A DNA stretch of 7,178 nucleotides from Oscillospiraceae bacterium. Its GTDB lineage: Bacteria; Bacillota; Clostridia; Oscillospirales; Ruminococcaceae. Numbering within the stretch: the first letter of the stretch is position 1; every line of letters begins with the position of its first letter. This document shows positions 1 through 5,793 of this stretch, one piece after another. Both the position numbers and the translations under genes were made by a program. The stretch spans positions 1 to 7,178 of the forward strand of contig CAAFQL010000382.1 in NCBI GenBank assembly GCA_900765125.1. The letters are read 5' to 3'. The notes beneath the pieces were generated by a model, which saw nothing but the letters and a program-made list of their open reading frames with translations, did not search any database and was not told the origin of the DNA.

Positions 1-26
1 AAGCATTTTTAGGTGAGAACAAGTCA

Positions 27-332
27 TTATTCTAAACCCAAAAGAATGTTTACAGCTTTCTGGAGGTCTGTTTTCGTGCGGTACGCCATAATTACCTTTC
101 GCTCTTGCTCGCTTAATTCTTCCGGAGATAATCTGACATCAAGCATTTCACTGGGTGATACATTCAATGCTTTGCAGATTTCTGAAAGAATATCTACATC
201 GGGACGGTTTATTCCCTGTTCCCAGTTTGAAACCCTGCTGTTACTAACGCCGATCAAATCAGCCAATTCTTTTTGGCTCAAACCACGCATTTCTCTGTAT
301 TTACAGATTCTTGCACCAATTTCGTACTTCAT
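27..332 (-). CDS. XRE-family transcriptional regulator (repressor-type, 101 aa)
   Basis: This is a helix-turn-helix DNA-binding regulator. Counted from the chosen start, the HTH_3/XRE domain covers about residues 6-60. Its core includes GLSQKELADLIGVSNSRVSNWEQG, of which GLSQKELA and SNSRVSNWEQG mark the two DNA-binding helices. The C-terminal tail (about 69-101: LSEQERKVIMAYR followed by LQKAVNILLGLE) is a common short oligomerisation tail in this family. I chose the ATG whose codon ends at 332 because GGGGAGG lies 7 nt upstream of it (340-346). A start ten codons further upstream at 362 has no such site and would lie inside the promoter. It is divergent from a second small XRE gene and very probably represses one or both promoters in the shared intergenic region. 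The ligand or inducing signal is unknown. Family assignment is secure; the exact role is inferred. Confidence 0.93.
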   Translation of the reverse strand: MKYEIGARICKYREMRGLSQKELADLIGVSNSRVSNWEQGINRPDVDILSEICKALNVSPSEMLDVRLSPEELSEQERKVIMAYRTKTDLQKAVNILLGLE

Positions 333-350
333 GCAAACACCTCCCCATAA

Positions 351-379
351 ATTATACACCATATTTTCTGGTATGTCAA
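351..379 (-). promoter_or_regulatory. sigma-A promoter of the minus-strand XRE gene
   Basis: Read on the minus strand, TTGACA (374-379) and TATAAT (351-356) are separated by 17 bp, a perfect consensus. The predicted transcription start (about 342-345) falls inside the GGGGAGG ribosome binding site. The 5' leader would therefore be only about 10-13 nt. Confidence 0.8.
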
Positions 380-390
380 CAAATAATTTA

Positions 391-405
391 AGAAATTCTG
401 TAGAA
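391..405. promoter_or_regulatory. candidate operator between the divergent promoters
   Basis: AGAAATTCT (391-399) is an odd palindrome (AGAA-A-TTCT). It runs into TTCTGTAGAA (396-405), so three alternating half-sites are packed together between the two -35 boxes (374-379 and 411-416). The same 9-mer recurs at 452-460. Spacing and symmetry fit a repressor operator; binding by either XRE protein is inference. Confidence 0.5.
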
Positions 406-410
406 AAGGC

Positions 411-439
411 TTGACTTTACAGTATTTCTGTGATATGAT
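411..439 (+). promoter_or_regulatory. sigma-A promoter of the Cro-like gene and operon
   Basis: TTGACT (411-416) and TATGAT (434-439) have a 17-bp spacer, and the predicted start is near 446. It faces away from the minus-strand promoter; the two -35 boxes are 31 bp apart. A TTTCTG half-site (425-430) lies in the spacer. Confidence 0.75.
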
Positions 440-460
440 AGTGATATATTCAGAAATTCT
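425..460. promoter_or_regulatory. candidate second operator over the operon promoter
   Basis: TTTCTG (425-430) and CAGAAA (451-456) form an inverted repeat that brackets the -10 box at 434-439. The right arm is part of a second AGAAATTCT copy (452-460), just downstream of the predicted transcription start. A protein bound here would block the rightward promoter. Confidence 0.45.
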
Positions 461-477
461 TGAAAGGAGTATTTCCC

Positions 478-666
478 ATGAGAATTTACGAAAAAGTAAA
501 CAACTATATCAAGAATAACAAGCTGAGTTCGGATAAAATTGCTAAAATGTCTGATATTCCAGCAAAGGAATTTCAAGCGATTCTGAATGGTAAGCAAACA
601 CTCTATCCCAAAGAATTCAGGGCAATCTGCTATGCTTTAAACGTTAAGCCGGAAATGTTTATGTAA
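478..666 (+). CDS. small Cro-like XRE-family DNA-binding protein (62 aa)
   Basis: This is a minimal helix-turn-helix protein, little more than the DNA-binding domain. The likely helix pair is SSDKIAKMSDIPAKEFQAIL, followed by NGKQTLYPKEFRAICYALNV, a pattern typical of XRE/Cro domains where the last helix ends in ALNVKPEMF. ATG at 478 is chosen because AGGAG (465-469) sits 8 nt upstream. A TTG at 460 would overlap that ribosome binding site. It is the first gene after the rightward promoter and probably antagonises or autoregulates with the divergent 101-aa regulator, as Cro/CI pairs do in prophages and integrative elements. The next gene starts 89 bp later on the same strand. Being so short, it probably works as a dimer with no separate ligand domain. 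Confidence 0.85.
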   Translation: MRIYEKVNNYIKNNKLSSDKIAKMSDIPAKEFQAILNGKQTLYPKEFRAICYALNVKPEMFM

Positions 667-755
667 TTTAACATAATAAGCAGGAGCGAAAGGTGAAAAT
701 TATGGTACTCGAATTTTTGAAGTATGCTTACTTCAATATTACAAAGGGTGATGAT

Positions 756-1361
756 ATGAACGATATTCTAAGCAAATGTGCAAACAAAGCGTATATGGAC
801 TTATGCAGAACAATCAGATTCAAAACAGATGATGGAAATATCAAAGCAGAGTACAAAACTAAAATTTATGATATGCTCGTCAATAATTATGACGTTTTAA
901 TAAATGCTGTGAAGTCCACTGATGACAAACAGACAGTCTTTGACAAAGAGCATAAACGCATATGTGAAGAAATTTGCAGTAAATATTCTGAAATCAGCGA
1001 ATTTACATACGGTCAGGCGCAGAAGTGGCTGAATATGATGCTGAAATATGTGCTCTTAATTGAGGAAGATTCTATTCTGAAAAGTTATCTGCATATTCCC
1101 GTTGACAGTTATATTATGCAGGCTGTGGGTTCGGATAATCCTAAGCTGAAATATTGTCTGAAACTGGAGTGCGTTCCCCAAAAGAATGGTACTGTGGGTA
1201 AGTATAGCGAAAGCGGTTCTAAACCTTGGAGCAAGTGGAACTATGAGGAATATATTGCTTTTCAGAATTGTATCAGAGCAGCTATTTCTGAAAGTAATTA
1301 CAGTTCTCCCATTGAATGGGAGAATCAGGCTTGGATTGAAGTTGCAGAATATAGGAAATAA
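756..1361 (+). CDS. conserved soluble protein of unknown function (201 aa)
   Basis: No catalytic motif I can name is present, and there is no signal peptide or membrane helix, so it is probably cytoplasmic. Notable segments are NKAYMDLCRTIRF near the start, FTYGQAQKWLNMMLKYVLL in the middle, LHIPVDSYIMQA, WSKWNYEEYIAFQ, and EWENQAWIEVA at the C-terminus. These dense aromatic and glycine motifs have the look of a conserved family, and I recall similar unnamed proteins in Firmicutes and other bacteria. The start is uncertain. ATG 756 has AAAGGGTG (743-750) just upstream; GTG 693 (AGGAG at 682-686) or ATG 702 (AAAGGTG at 689-695) would add 21 or 18 residues. I prefer 756 because the conserved-looking part begins there. 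It is the second gene of the XRE-led operon, 16 bp before the membrane protein gene. Confidence 0.8.
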   Translation: MNDILSKCANKAYMDLCRTIRFKTDDGNIKAEYKTKIYDMLVNNYDVLINAVKSTDDKQTVFDKEHKRICEEICSKYSEISEFTYGQAQKWLNMMLKYVLLIEEDSILKSYLHIPVDSYIMQAVGSDNPKLKYCLKLECVPQKNGTVGKYSESGSKPWSKWNYEEYIAFQNCIRAAISESNYSSPIEWENQAWIEVAEYRK

Positions 1362-1377
1362 TAAGGAGAAGTGATTT

Positions 1378-2610
1378 ATGGAATCAATCGTAAAAATGGT
1401 CTACAAAAATGATTTAAATGTACTGAAAATATCCTGCAATGGAAAAGCCTTTGACGTTTCTCGTATCAAAGATATTCCTATTGAACAATGGGTCTTTCCG
1501 TTTTGTTCTAAAGGCGTCAAATGGAACGGTCTTTATGAAGAATTAAAGGTATTCACAGAAAGAAATGATTTTACGCTTCATTTTGACAGTGACGATACTT
1601 CTTTTGAAATCGTAAAATATGCTTTGTCGGAAACTCCTGCTAAACTTATCGGCACAAACAATATTGTCACTATTCTTTATAATGAAAATCCGTTTACAAC
1701 CAAAATCGCAGTCAACGGAAATGTGTTCAATACCGCTCGCATTCAGAATCGTTCTATTGACGAATGGATAAGCCCAATTCAAATCAGAGATTTGCAATGG
1801 AACGGTATCTTTGAGGAGCTTTCCGAATTCATTGGCACGGATATTTATAAGATATACTTTGTCGGCAAGCAGGAATTTATGAAGCTGTTGATCGACAAGT
1901 GTCCGAAAAATGTTGACGTATTCTACCGTGACTCTAAAATTGCAGAAAAAGTCAACAAGGTCAAACAACCAGTAAAATCTGCATTGAATGCCGCTTCAAA
2001 CAATATTCCCAAAGTAAATATGGAAAGCGTTTCAATTGTGGCAAAGAAAACTAACGAGAAGCTGAAAAATACTGTTGCTAAATCAGATTCTACTGAAACT
2101 TTGAACAACATTCCAATCAAAAATGCTTTTATCAGAAAGAATATTATGTCTTTCTGTGCATTGATATCTATTATATTTGCATTTTTCCCTTTTGCAAGTT
2201 TTAGTGCAAAAGCAGGAGATGTTACGGGAAATAAAATCAGCGTAAGCGGATTTGAAACGCTGTTTGGTGTAAAGGAAATCAAGGTTGGCTCCAACAATTC
2301 TATTTTTGGATTGATTCTGTTTCTCGTTCCAATCATTATAATTGTTATGAACTACATAAAACCTCTGAAACCGTTTAAAAAGTATATTGCAGTCGGTGCA
2401 CCTGCCCTTGGAATCATCGGAGAATTTATTACATTCTTTGATTTAAGAGGAACGTTCAAGACTTTTATACAAGATGAGGGTGCAAAGTTAAGTTCATCTC
2501 TCGGAATAGGATTTTTCCTTATTTTAGCGTCATTTATTCTGACTGCTGTTGTAGGTCTTATGATATATCATGGTGTGGAATTGCTGAAAAAGAAAAAGGA
2601 TAGGAAGTGA
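1378..2610 (+). CDS. four-helix membrane protein with a duplicated N-terminal domain (410 aa)
   Basis: I do not recognise a named family. Residues about 14-78 and 106-170 are two diverged copies of one domain at an offset of 92 residues. NGKAFDVSRI (21-30) matches NGNVFNTARI (113-122), IEQWVFP matches IDEWISP, and WNGLYEEL (49-56) matches WNGIFEEL (141-148). Both copies continue into a beta-strand-like segment and a helix. A polar, Lys/Asn-rich linker (about 185-250) joins them to four predicted membrane helices near 254-275, 307-326, 335-354 and 374-398, ending in a basic tail (KKKKDRK). No signal peptide is present, so the repeat domains are probably cytoplasmic and the C-terminus is on the same side. 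The ATG has AAGGAG (1363-1368) 9 nt upstream. It lies 16 bp after the soluble protein gene and 6 bp before the zinc-ribbon gene, so co-expression is very likely. A sensing or scaffold role is a guess. Confidence 0.88.
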   Translation: MESIVKMVYKNDLNVLKISCNGKAFDVSRIKDIPIEQWVFPFCSKGVKWNGLYEELKVFTERNDFTLHFDSDDTSFEIVKYALSETPAKLIGTNNIVTILYNENPFTTKIAVNGNVFNTARIQNRSIDEWISPIQIRDLQWNGIFEELSEFIGTDIYKIYFVGKQEFMKLLIDKCPKNVDVFYRDSKIAEKVNKVKQPVKSALNAASNNIPKVNMESVSIVAKKTNEKLKNTVAKSDSTETLNNIPIKNAFIRKNIMSFCALISIIFAFFPFASFSAKAGDVTGNKISVSGFETLFGVKEIKVGSNNSIFGLILFLVPIIIIVMNYIKPLKPFKKYIAVGAPALGIIGEFITFFDLRGTFKTFIQDEGAKLSSSLGIGFFLILASFILTAVVGLMIYHGVELLKKKKDRK

Positions 2611-2616
2611 TTTACT

Positions 2617-3792
2617 ATGATATGTCCAAATTGCGGTACGAATCTTGACGACAATGCAGAGGAATGTTTCCTGTGCGGTTGTCATATTGAGGAACAGACT
2701 ATTTCTGCTGATAAGCAAAATTACAGTGTGAATACTTGTCCGGTCTGCGGTTCTGAAATCAGTGAGCAGGAAAGCGTTTGTCCTATATGCGGTTCGCCTA
2801 TTGAAAAAATAATGCAGACTGAAAATAATCAGGAAGAATATAATACAGAAAATATTGAACAATCCCAATCACAAAATAAATCCAACAAAAAATTCGTTCT
2901 TATTATTTCTGTAATTGCAATAGTGATAATTGGCATACTGGTATTTTTAGGTAAGGAAGATACAAAAGACAGTCAAAGTGATGTATCTCAGGCAGAAGTT
3001 ACAACTACTTTGGCTACAGAATCTACTATAGAAACATCTACAGAAACTATCACAACTTCCGCCGCTACAGAAGCAACGACTACAGTAACTACGGAAATTA
3101 AAACAACAACTGAAACGTATGCAGATGTAAGCAGTTATATCGGATTCTGGCACAAAGAAAGTGTTGGCTACGACAGAGAGCTGACAATTTCAAGCGTAAA
3201 AAGAAATACTATTATCTTTTCGCTATGGTACTATCGGACAGATTCCATCGAGGATGTTCCCGCTGCACTTGAAAATGATACTGCATATTTTGATACAGGA
3301 GATGTTCAGGGATATCTTACATTTGAAGATAATATTATCACTGTTGTAATCACAAATTCCTCCCGTCCATATATGACACCTGAGACTATGACCTTTGATG
3401 GACGTCATGACCATTCGTGGGAATATGAGGGATTCGATACCGCTGCTGATTTTGAACCGTACGTCATTGAGGTTACTAACCCGAAATTAAGTATCTATGA
3501 TTCGCCGAGTTATAATGCAAATATTGTTGGAGAAATTACGGATAAATCAAGATACACAATTGTTGAGGAATACATTGAGCCTGGGCAAACCTCAATTGGA
3601 TACATCTGGGGAAAGCTTAAGTCCGGCGTAGGCTGGATAAATATGTATGATGCAACTATAGTTGATGATTCGTTTTATGAGGAAGAAACACCAAACGTCT
3701 GGTGTCCGAACTGCGGTTATGGATTCTTTACAACCGGGGTCGGAACAGAAGGGTTCAATTGTCCCAGTTGTGGTCATAACTGGTTGCCATAA
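2617..3792 (+). CDS. zinc-ribbon / single-helix / SH3-like membrane protein (391 aa)
   Basis: The order is two N-terminal zinc ribbons (CPNCG at 3-6 with CFLC 17-20; CPVC 41-44 with CPIC 55-58), a charged linker, and one membrane helix (about 92-112). A Thr/Glu/Ser-rich stalk follows (about 121-170), then a beta-rich domain starting YIGFWHKES (about 174-262). Next is an SH3-like segment (about 282-347, with SIYDSPSYNANIVGEI and WGKLKSGVGWINM). A third zinc ribbon lies at the very C-terminus (CPNC 363-366, CPSC 382-385). All four Cys pairs needed for three ribbons are intact. The start at 2617 follows an AGGAAG site that overlaps the stop of the preceding gene, a sign of coupled translation. 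With one helix, the first two ribbons and the third would lie on opposite sides of the membrane, which is unusual. It is the last gene of the operon. Domain calls are firm; function is unknown, and cell-wall or stress sensing is only an inference from the SH3-like part. Confidence 0.9.
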   Translation: MICPNCGTNLDDNAEECFLCGCHIEEQTISADKQNYSVNTCPVCGSEISEQESVCPICGSPIEKIMQTENNQEEYNTENIEQSQSQNKSNKKFVLIISVIAIVIIGILVFLGKEDTKDSQSDVSQAEVTTTLATESTIETSTETITTSAATEATTTVTTEIKTTTETYADVSSYIGFWHKESVGYDRELTISSVKRNTIIFSLWYYRTDSIEDVPAALENDTAYFDTGDVQGYLTFEDNIITVVITNSSRPYMTPETMTFDGRHDHSWEYEGFDTAADFEPYVIEVTNPKLSIYDSPSYNANIVGEITDKSRYTIVEEYIEPGQTSIGYIWGKLKSGVGWINMYDATIVDDSFYEEETPNVWCPNCGYGFFTTGVGTEGFNCPSCGHNWLP

Positions 3793-3850
3793 CATAATCA
3801 TAATAAAAGAAAACATCTCTTTCCGTTTATAATTTTTAATACCGTAAAAA

Positions 3851-3878
3851 CAGCCGTAATCTTAAAAAATTACGGCTG
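3851..3878. terminator. strong hairpin, probable transcription terminator
   Basis: CAGCCGTAAT (3851-3860) and ATTACGGCTG (3869-3878) form a perfect 10-bp stem with an 8-nt A-rich loop, 58 bp after the zinc-ribbon gene. On the plus strand it is followed by AAATTAT rather than a T-run. On the minus strand it is followed by five Ts (3850-3846). It may therefore work best against leftward transcription, or be a worn bidirectional terminator. Confidence 0.6.
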
Positions 3879-3896
3879 AAATTATAAAAGAAACAG

Positions 3897-3925
3897 TTGA
3901 CTTCTTTTCATTTATATCTTATAAT
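3897..3925 (+). promoter_or_regulatory. sigma-A promoter of the recombinase gene
   Basis: TTGACT (3897-3902) and TATAAT (3920-3925) have a 17-bp spacer. The predicted start near 3932 leaves a leader of about 27 nt. The promoter lies 18 bp after the hairpin, so the recombinase and LRR genes form a separate transcription unit from the XRE operon. Confidence 0.8.
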
Positions 3926-3958
3926 ATTTACACATTAAATATTATTGAGGTGATTTCG

Positions 3959-4558
3959 ATGATTTACGGCTACGCAAGATGTTCTACCAATGAGAAAATG
4001 CAGGATATTAACAGACAAGTCAGAGAGCTGAAACAGCAAGGGGCAACCGATACTACGATTTATCTCGAATACGAAAGCGGTATGAAAGCTGACCGAGCAG
4101 AGCTAAAGAAACTACTTGATATTGTACAGTCAGGAGATACCATTCTTGCAACGGAAGTCAGTAGAATTACCCGAAGTACAAAACAGCTTTGCGATATTAT
4201 CGAACTTGCTAAAAATAAACACATCAAATTGGTACTTGGTACTTTCGTTGTGGATTGCAGTAAGGAGCTTGACCCTATGACAGAGGGTATGCTGAAAATG
4301 ATGGGCGTATTCAGCGAACTAGAACGGAACATCATCAGCCAGAGAGTAAAAAGTGGCATGGAGAATGCGAAAGCCAAAGGCAAGATAATTGGCAGATCGC
4401 CTACAACAGCCGAGGATATTCCGAGCATCTTTTATAAGCATTATCCAAAATATAAAAAGGGTGAAATAAATAAAAAGGAGTTTTCAAGGCTTTGCAATTT
4501 GTCTTATCCGACGATTTATAAGTATTTGAGGATTATTGAACAAACCAGAAATAAATGA
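3959..4558 (+). CDS. resolvase/invertase-type serine recombinase (199 aa)
   Basis: This is a small serine site-specific recombinase that cuts and rejoins DNA through a phosphoserine intermediate. The N-terminal catalytic domain begins MIYGYARCSTNEKMQDINRQ, with catalytic Ser9 and the nearby Arg7. SRITRS (68-73) supplies the conserved active-site arginines. The long E helix (about 117-146, SELERNIISQRV to KGKIIGR) leads into a C-terminal helix-turn-helix (about 169-191, NKKEFSRLCNLSYPTIYKYL). Length and order match complete resolvases and invertases, not the large integrase type. ATG 3959 is preferred because AGGTG (3947-3951) lies 7 nt upstream; GTG 3950 overlaps that site. The stop overlaps an ATG at 4555, and the LRR gene start is 20 bp downstream, so the two are co-transcribed. 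A 49-bp decayed copy of codons 113-129 lies at 5153-5201. The target site and whether it inverts, resolves or integrates are not visible. Confidence 0.95.
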   Translation: MIYGYARCSTNEKMQDINRQVRELKQQGATDTTIYLEYESGMKADRAELKKLLDIVQSGDTILATEVSRITRSTKQLCDIIELAKNKHIKLVLGTFVVDCSKELDPMTEGMLKMMGVFSELERNIISQRVKSGMENAKAKGKIIGRSPTTAEDIPSIFYKHYPKYKKGEINKKEFSRLCNLSYPTIYKYLRIIEQTRNK

Positions 4559-4578
4559 AATCAAGGAGAGTAATTAAA

Positions 4579-4980
4579 ATGGCTAAATTACGTACACTTA
4601 CAAAGAACTGGGATGAGTTGGCAGAAAGTATTACAATTCCAGACACTTATACACGAATAGCAAAAGATGCCTTTAATTATAACTTGAATTTAAAAAATGT
4701 TGTATTGCCAGACAGTATTGTTTCAATAGGTGATTGTGCTTTTTTTATGTGCTTTGAACTACGGCATATCAATATTCCGAAATCTGTAAAAACAATTGGG
4801 CATCACGCATTTATGAATTGTGATAAATTAGAAAGAATAACACTTTCTGAAAACATTAAACGCATAGGAACGTTTGCATTTTCAGGCTGTGATAATTTAA
4901 TAATAGAGTGCAAAAGAGATTCATACGCTTATAGATATTGCAAACGGTATTATTATTTGAATGTCAAAATAATTGAATGA
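4579..4980 (+). CDS. short BspA-type leucine-rich-repeat protein (133 aa)
   Basis: The protein is built of about 23-residue BspA-like (LRR_5) repeats. Recognisable turns are ITIPDTYTRIAKDAFNYN, VVLPDSIVSIGDCAFFMC, INIPKSVKTIGHHAFMNC and ITLSENIKRIGTFAFSGC. Each carries the I-G/A-x-x-AF core and an inter-repeat Leu-rich strand. The end (CKRDSYAYRYCKRYYYLNV) is the usual capping segment of these arrays. There is no signal peptide, anchor or membrane helix, so unlike many BspA-family proteins it appears cytoplasmic or is a cassette. The ATG at 4579 follows AAGGAG (4563-4568) with 10-nt spacing. ATG 4555, overlapping the recombinase stop as ATGA, has no ribosome binding site. It probably acts as a protein-binding scaffold, but no partner is evident. 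It shares the recombinase transcript. Confidence 0.9.
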   Translation: MAKLRTLTKNWDELAESITIPDTYTRIAKDAFNYNLNLKNVVLPDSIVSIGDCAFFMCFELRHINIPKSVKTIGHHAFMNCDKLERITLSENIKRIGTFAFSGCDNLIIECKRDSYAYRYCKRYYYLNVKIIE

Positions 4981-5152
4981 ATACCTTTCAATTATATTGA
5001 ATATTTTCAGTTCTTTATAGTTGCTTGCGGTAAAAATAGACCTAATCCAGTTAGCATTTAATTATTTCGAATGTAATTAGCACTGTTGGAACATATACTG
5101 AATGGCAATATTTAATATGACATAAGTACTATCCTATATTTACAGTATTATC
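4981..5152. other. gene-free AT-rich stretch
   Basis: I see no supported gene here. A weak AT-only hairpin, TTCAAT (4987-4992) with ATTGAA (4996-5001) and a 3-nt loop, follows the LRR stop codon and might end its transcript, but it is too weak to call. TTAGCA occurs twice close together (5051-5056 and 5077-5082). No convincing promoter for the downstream phosphatase-like gene was found. Confidence 0.5.
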
Positions 5153-5201
5153 AAAATGATGGGTGTATTCAGCGAACCGGAACGGAACATCATCAGCTAG
5201 A
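5153..5201 (+). pseudogene. decayed fragment of the serine recombinase gene
   Basis: These 49 bases match 4295-4343 of the intact recombinase gene at 45 positions, at a fixed offset of 858 bp. They encode KMMGVFSEPERNIIS followed by TAG, against KMMGVFSELERNIISQ in the intact protein. The changes are one silent C-to-T, CTA-to-CCG (Leu to Pro) and CAG-to-TAG (Gln to stop). Similarity fades to scattered matches upstream and stops at 5201. In the same frame a stop occurs at 5123-5125, so nothing is expressed from it. It is either the remnant of a second recombinase gene or the scar of a duplication. Confidence 0.85.
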
Positions 5202-5221
5202 ATATTTATAAGGGGCAACCT

Positions 5222-5656
5222 ATGAAAATCGATATTTATTCCCGAAATTCCATTGAACGCTTATTCCATAAAAACTTTCCTCAAAACACCGCTGTCATCA
5301 GCTTTTATGACCCCGATAGATATAATAACGACAAAAACTATACCCTTGTTGATTACAGCGAAAAAGCAGATAGTGTACTCTACATTCCGCTTGACGATTT
5401 TCAAACAGAACTTCCCGAAGCCAGAAAAATAGCAGAATTTGTATATTCTGCAAAGTCGAAAGAAATGCAAATCATTTGCCAATGCGAATCGGGGCAGAAT
5501 CGGAGTGCAGGCTGTGCTGCTGCGATTCTGGAGTATTTTAATCAAGCGGGTAATTTGATATTCAGTGATGATAGATACCACCCTGACGAAATGGTGTATT
5601 ATGCGGTTTTGGACGCTCTTGAAGCGTTCAGCGATAACAAATATCTGATAATATAA
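5222..5656 (+). CDS. dual-specificity/tyrosine-phosphatase-like protein (144 aa)
   Basis: The central strand and loop IICQCESGQNRSAG (84-97) carry the C-x5-R-S phosphatase signature: Cys88 as nucleophile, Gly91, Arg94 and Ser95. This loop binds phosphate in cysteine-dependent phosphatases. The usual His before the Cys is Gln87 here, and a second Cys sits at 86. The preceding part (AVISFYDPDR, ADSVLYIPLDDF, ARKIAEFV) gives the alpha/beta order of small DSP-like domains. A DD within FSDDRYHPDEMV (114-125) follows the loop and may hold a general acid or a substrate contact. No signal peptide or membrane helix is present. ATG 5222 has AGGGG (5211-5215) 6 nt upstream, starting 10 bp after the recombinase remnant. 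It is followed by a hairpin and stands apart from the NACHT gene, which has its own promoter. The fold assignment is fairly good; activity and substrate are unknown. Confidence 0.8.
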   Translation: MKIDIYSRNSIERLFHKNFPQNTAVISFYDPDRYNNDKNYTLVDYSEKADSVLYIPLDDFQTELPEARKIAEFVYSAKSKEMQIICQCESGQNRSAGCAAAILEYFNQAGNLIFSDDRYHPDEMVYYAVLDALEAFSDNKYLII

Positions 5657-5662
5657 AAAGAC

Positions 5663-5692
5663 GAACCAGAGAGCGTAAAAGTTTTCTGGTTC
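5663..5692 (+). terminator. candidate terminator after the phosphatase-like gene
   Basis: GAACCAGA (5663-5670) pairs perfectly with TCTGGTTC (5685-5692) around a 14-nt loop, starting 7 bp after the stop codon. The downstream sequence is only mildly T-rich (TTGGATTTT), so termination strength is uncertain. Confidence 0.55.
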
Positions 5693-5705
5693 TTGGATTT
5701 TGAGA

Positions 5706-5725
5706 TTACAACTAAACCGTAATTG
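5706..5725 (+). repeat. 20-bp direct repeat, copy 1
   Basis: TTACAACTAAA followed by CCGTAATTG matches the copy at 5794-5813 at 17 of 20 positions, with the first 11 bases identical. It lies between the hairpin of the phosphatase-like gene and the NACHT promoter. No promoter elements follow this copy. Confidence 0.5.
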
Positions 5726-5793
5726 CAAAAATAAACTTTTAGATAGGTAAATTAAGCATTAACAAATTTAGACTTAATGGAATATTTTAAAGT

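Noticed and set aside
13..414. Plus-strand open frame opposite the XRE regulator
   Set aside because: It is the antisense shadow of a clear HTH gene, has no ribosome binding site and has no recognisable motif.
27..666. The XRE pair read as a toxin-antitoxin system
   Set aside because: Both products are plain DNA-binding proteins, they are divergent rather than in one operon, and neither has a toxin-like domain.
1543..2336. Two minus-strand open frames (1543-1968 and 1923-2336) inside the membrane protein gene
   Set aside because: They overlap a well-supported plus-strand gene with internal repeats and membrane helices, and have no start signals or family features.
4060..4428. Minus-strand open frame opposite the recombinase
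   Set aside because: It is a shadow of a gene with an intact catalytic domain.
4987..5001. Short hairpin after the LRR gene as a terminator
   Set aside because: It has a 6-bp stem with five A-T pairs and no T-run, too weak to call in AT-rich DNA.
5261..5728. 155-codon minus-strand open frame opposite the phosphatase-like gene
   Set aside because: The plus-strand frame has the CX5R motif and a ribosome binding site; the minus frame has neither and crosses the hairpin.
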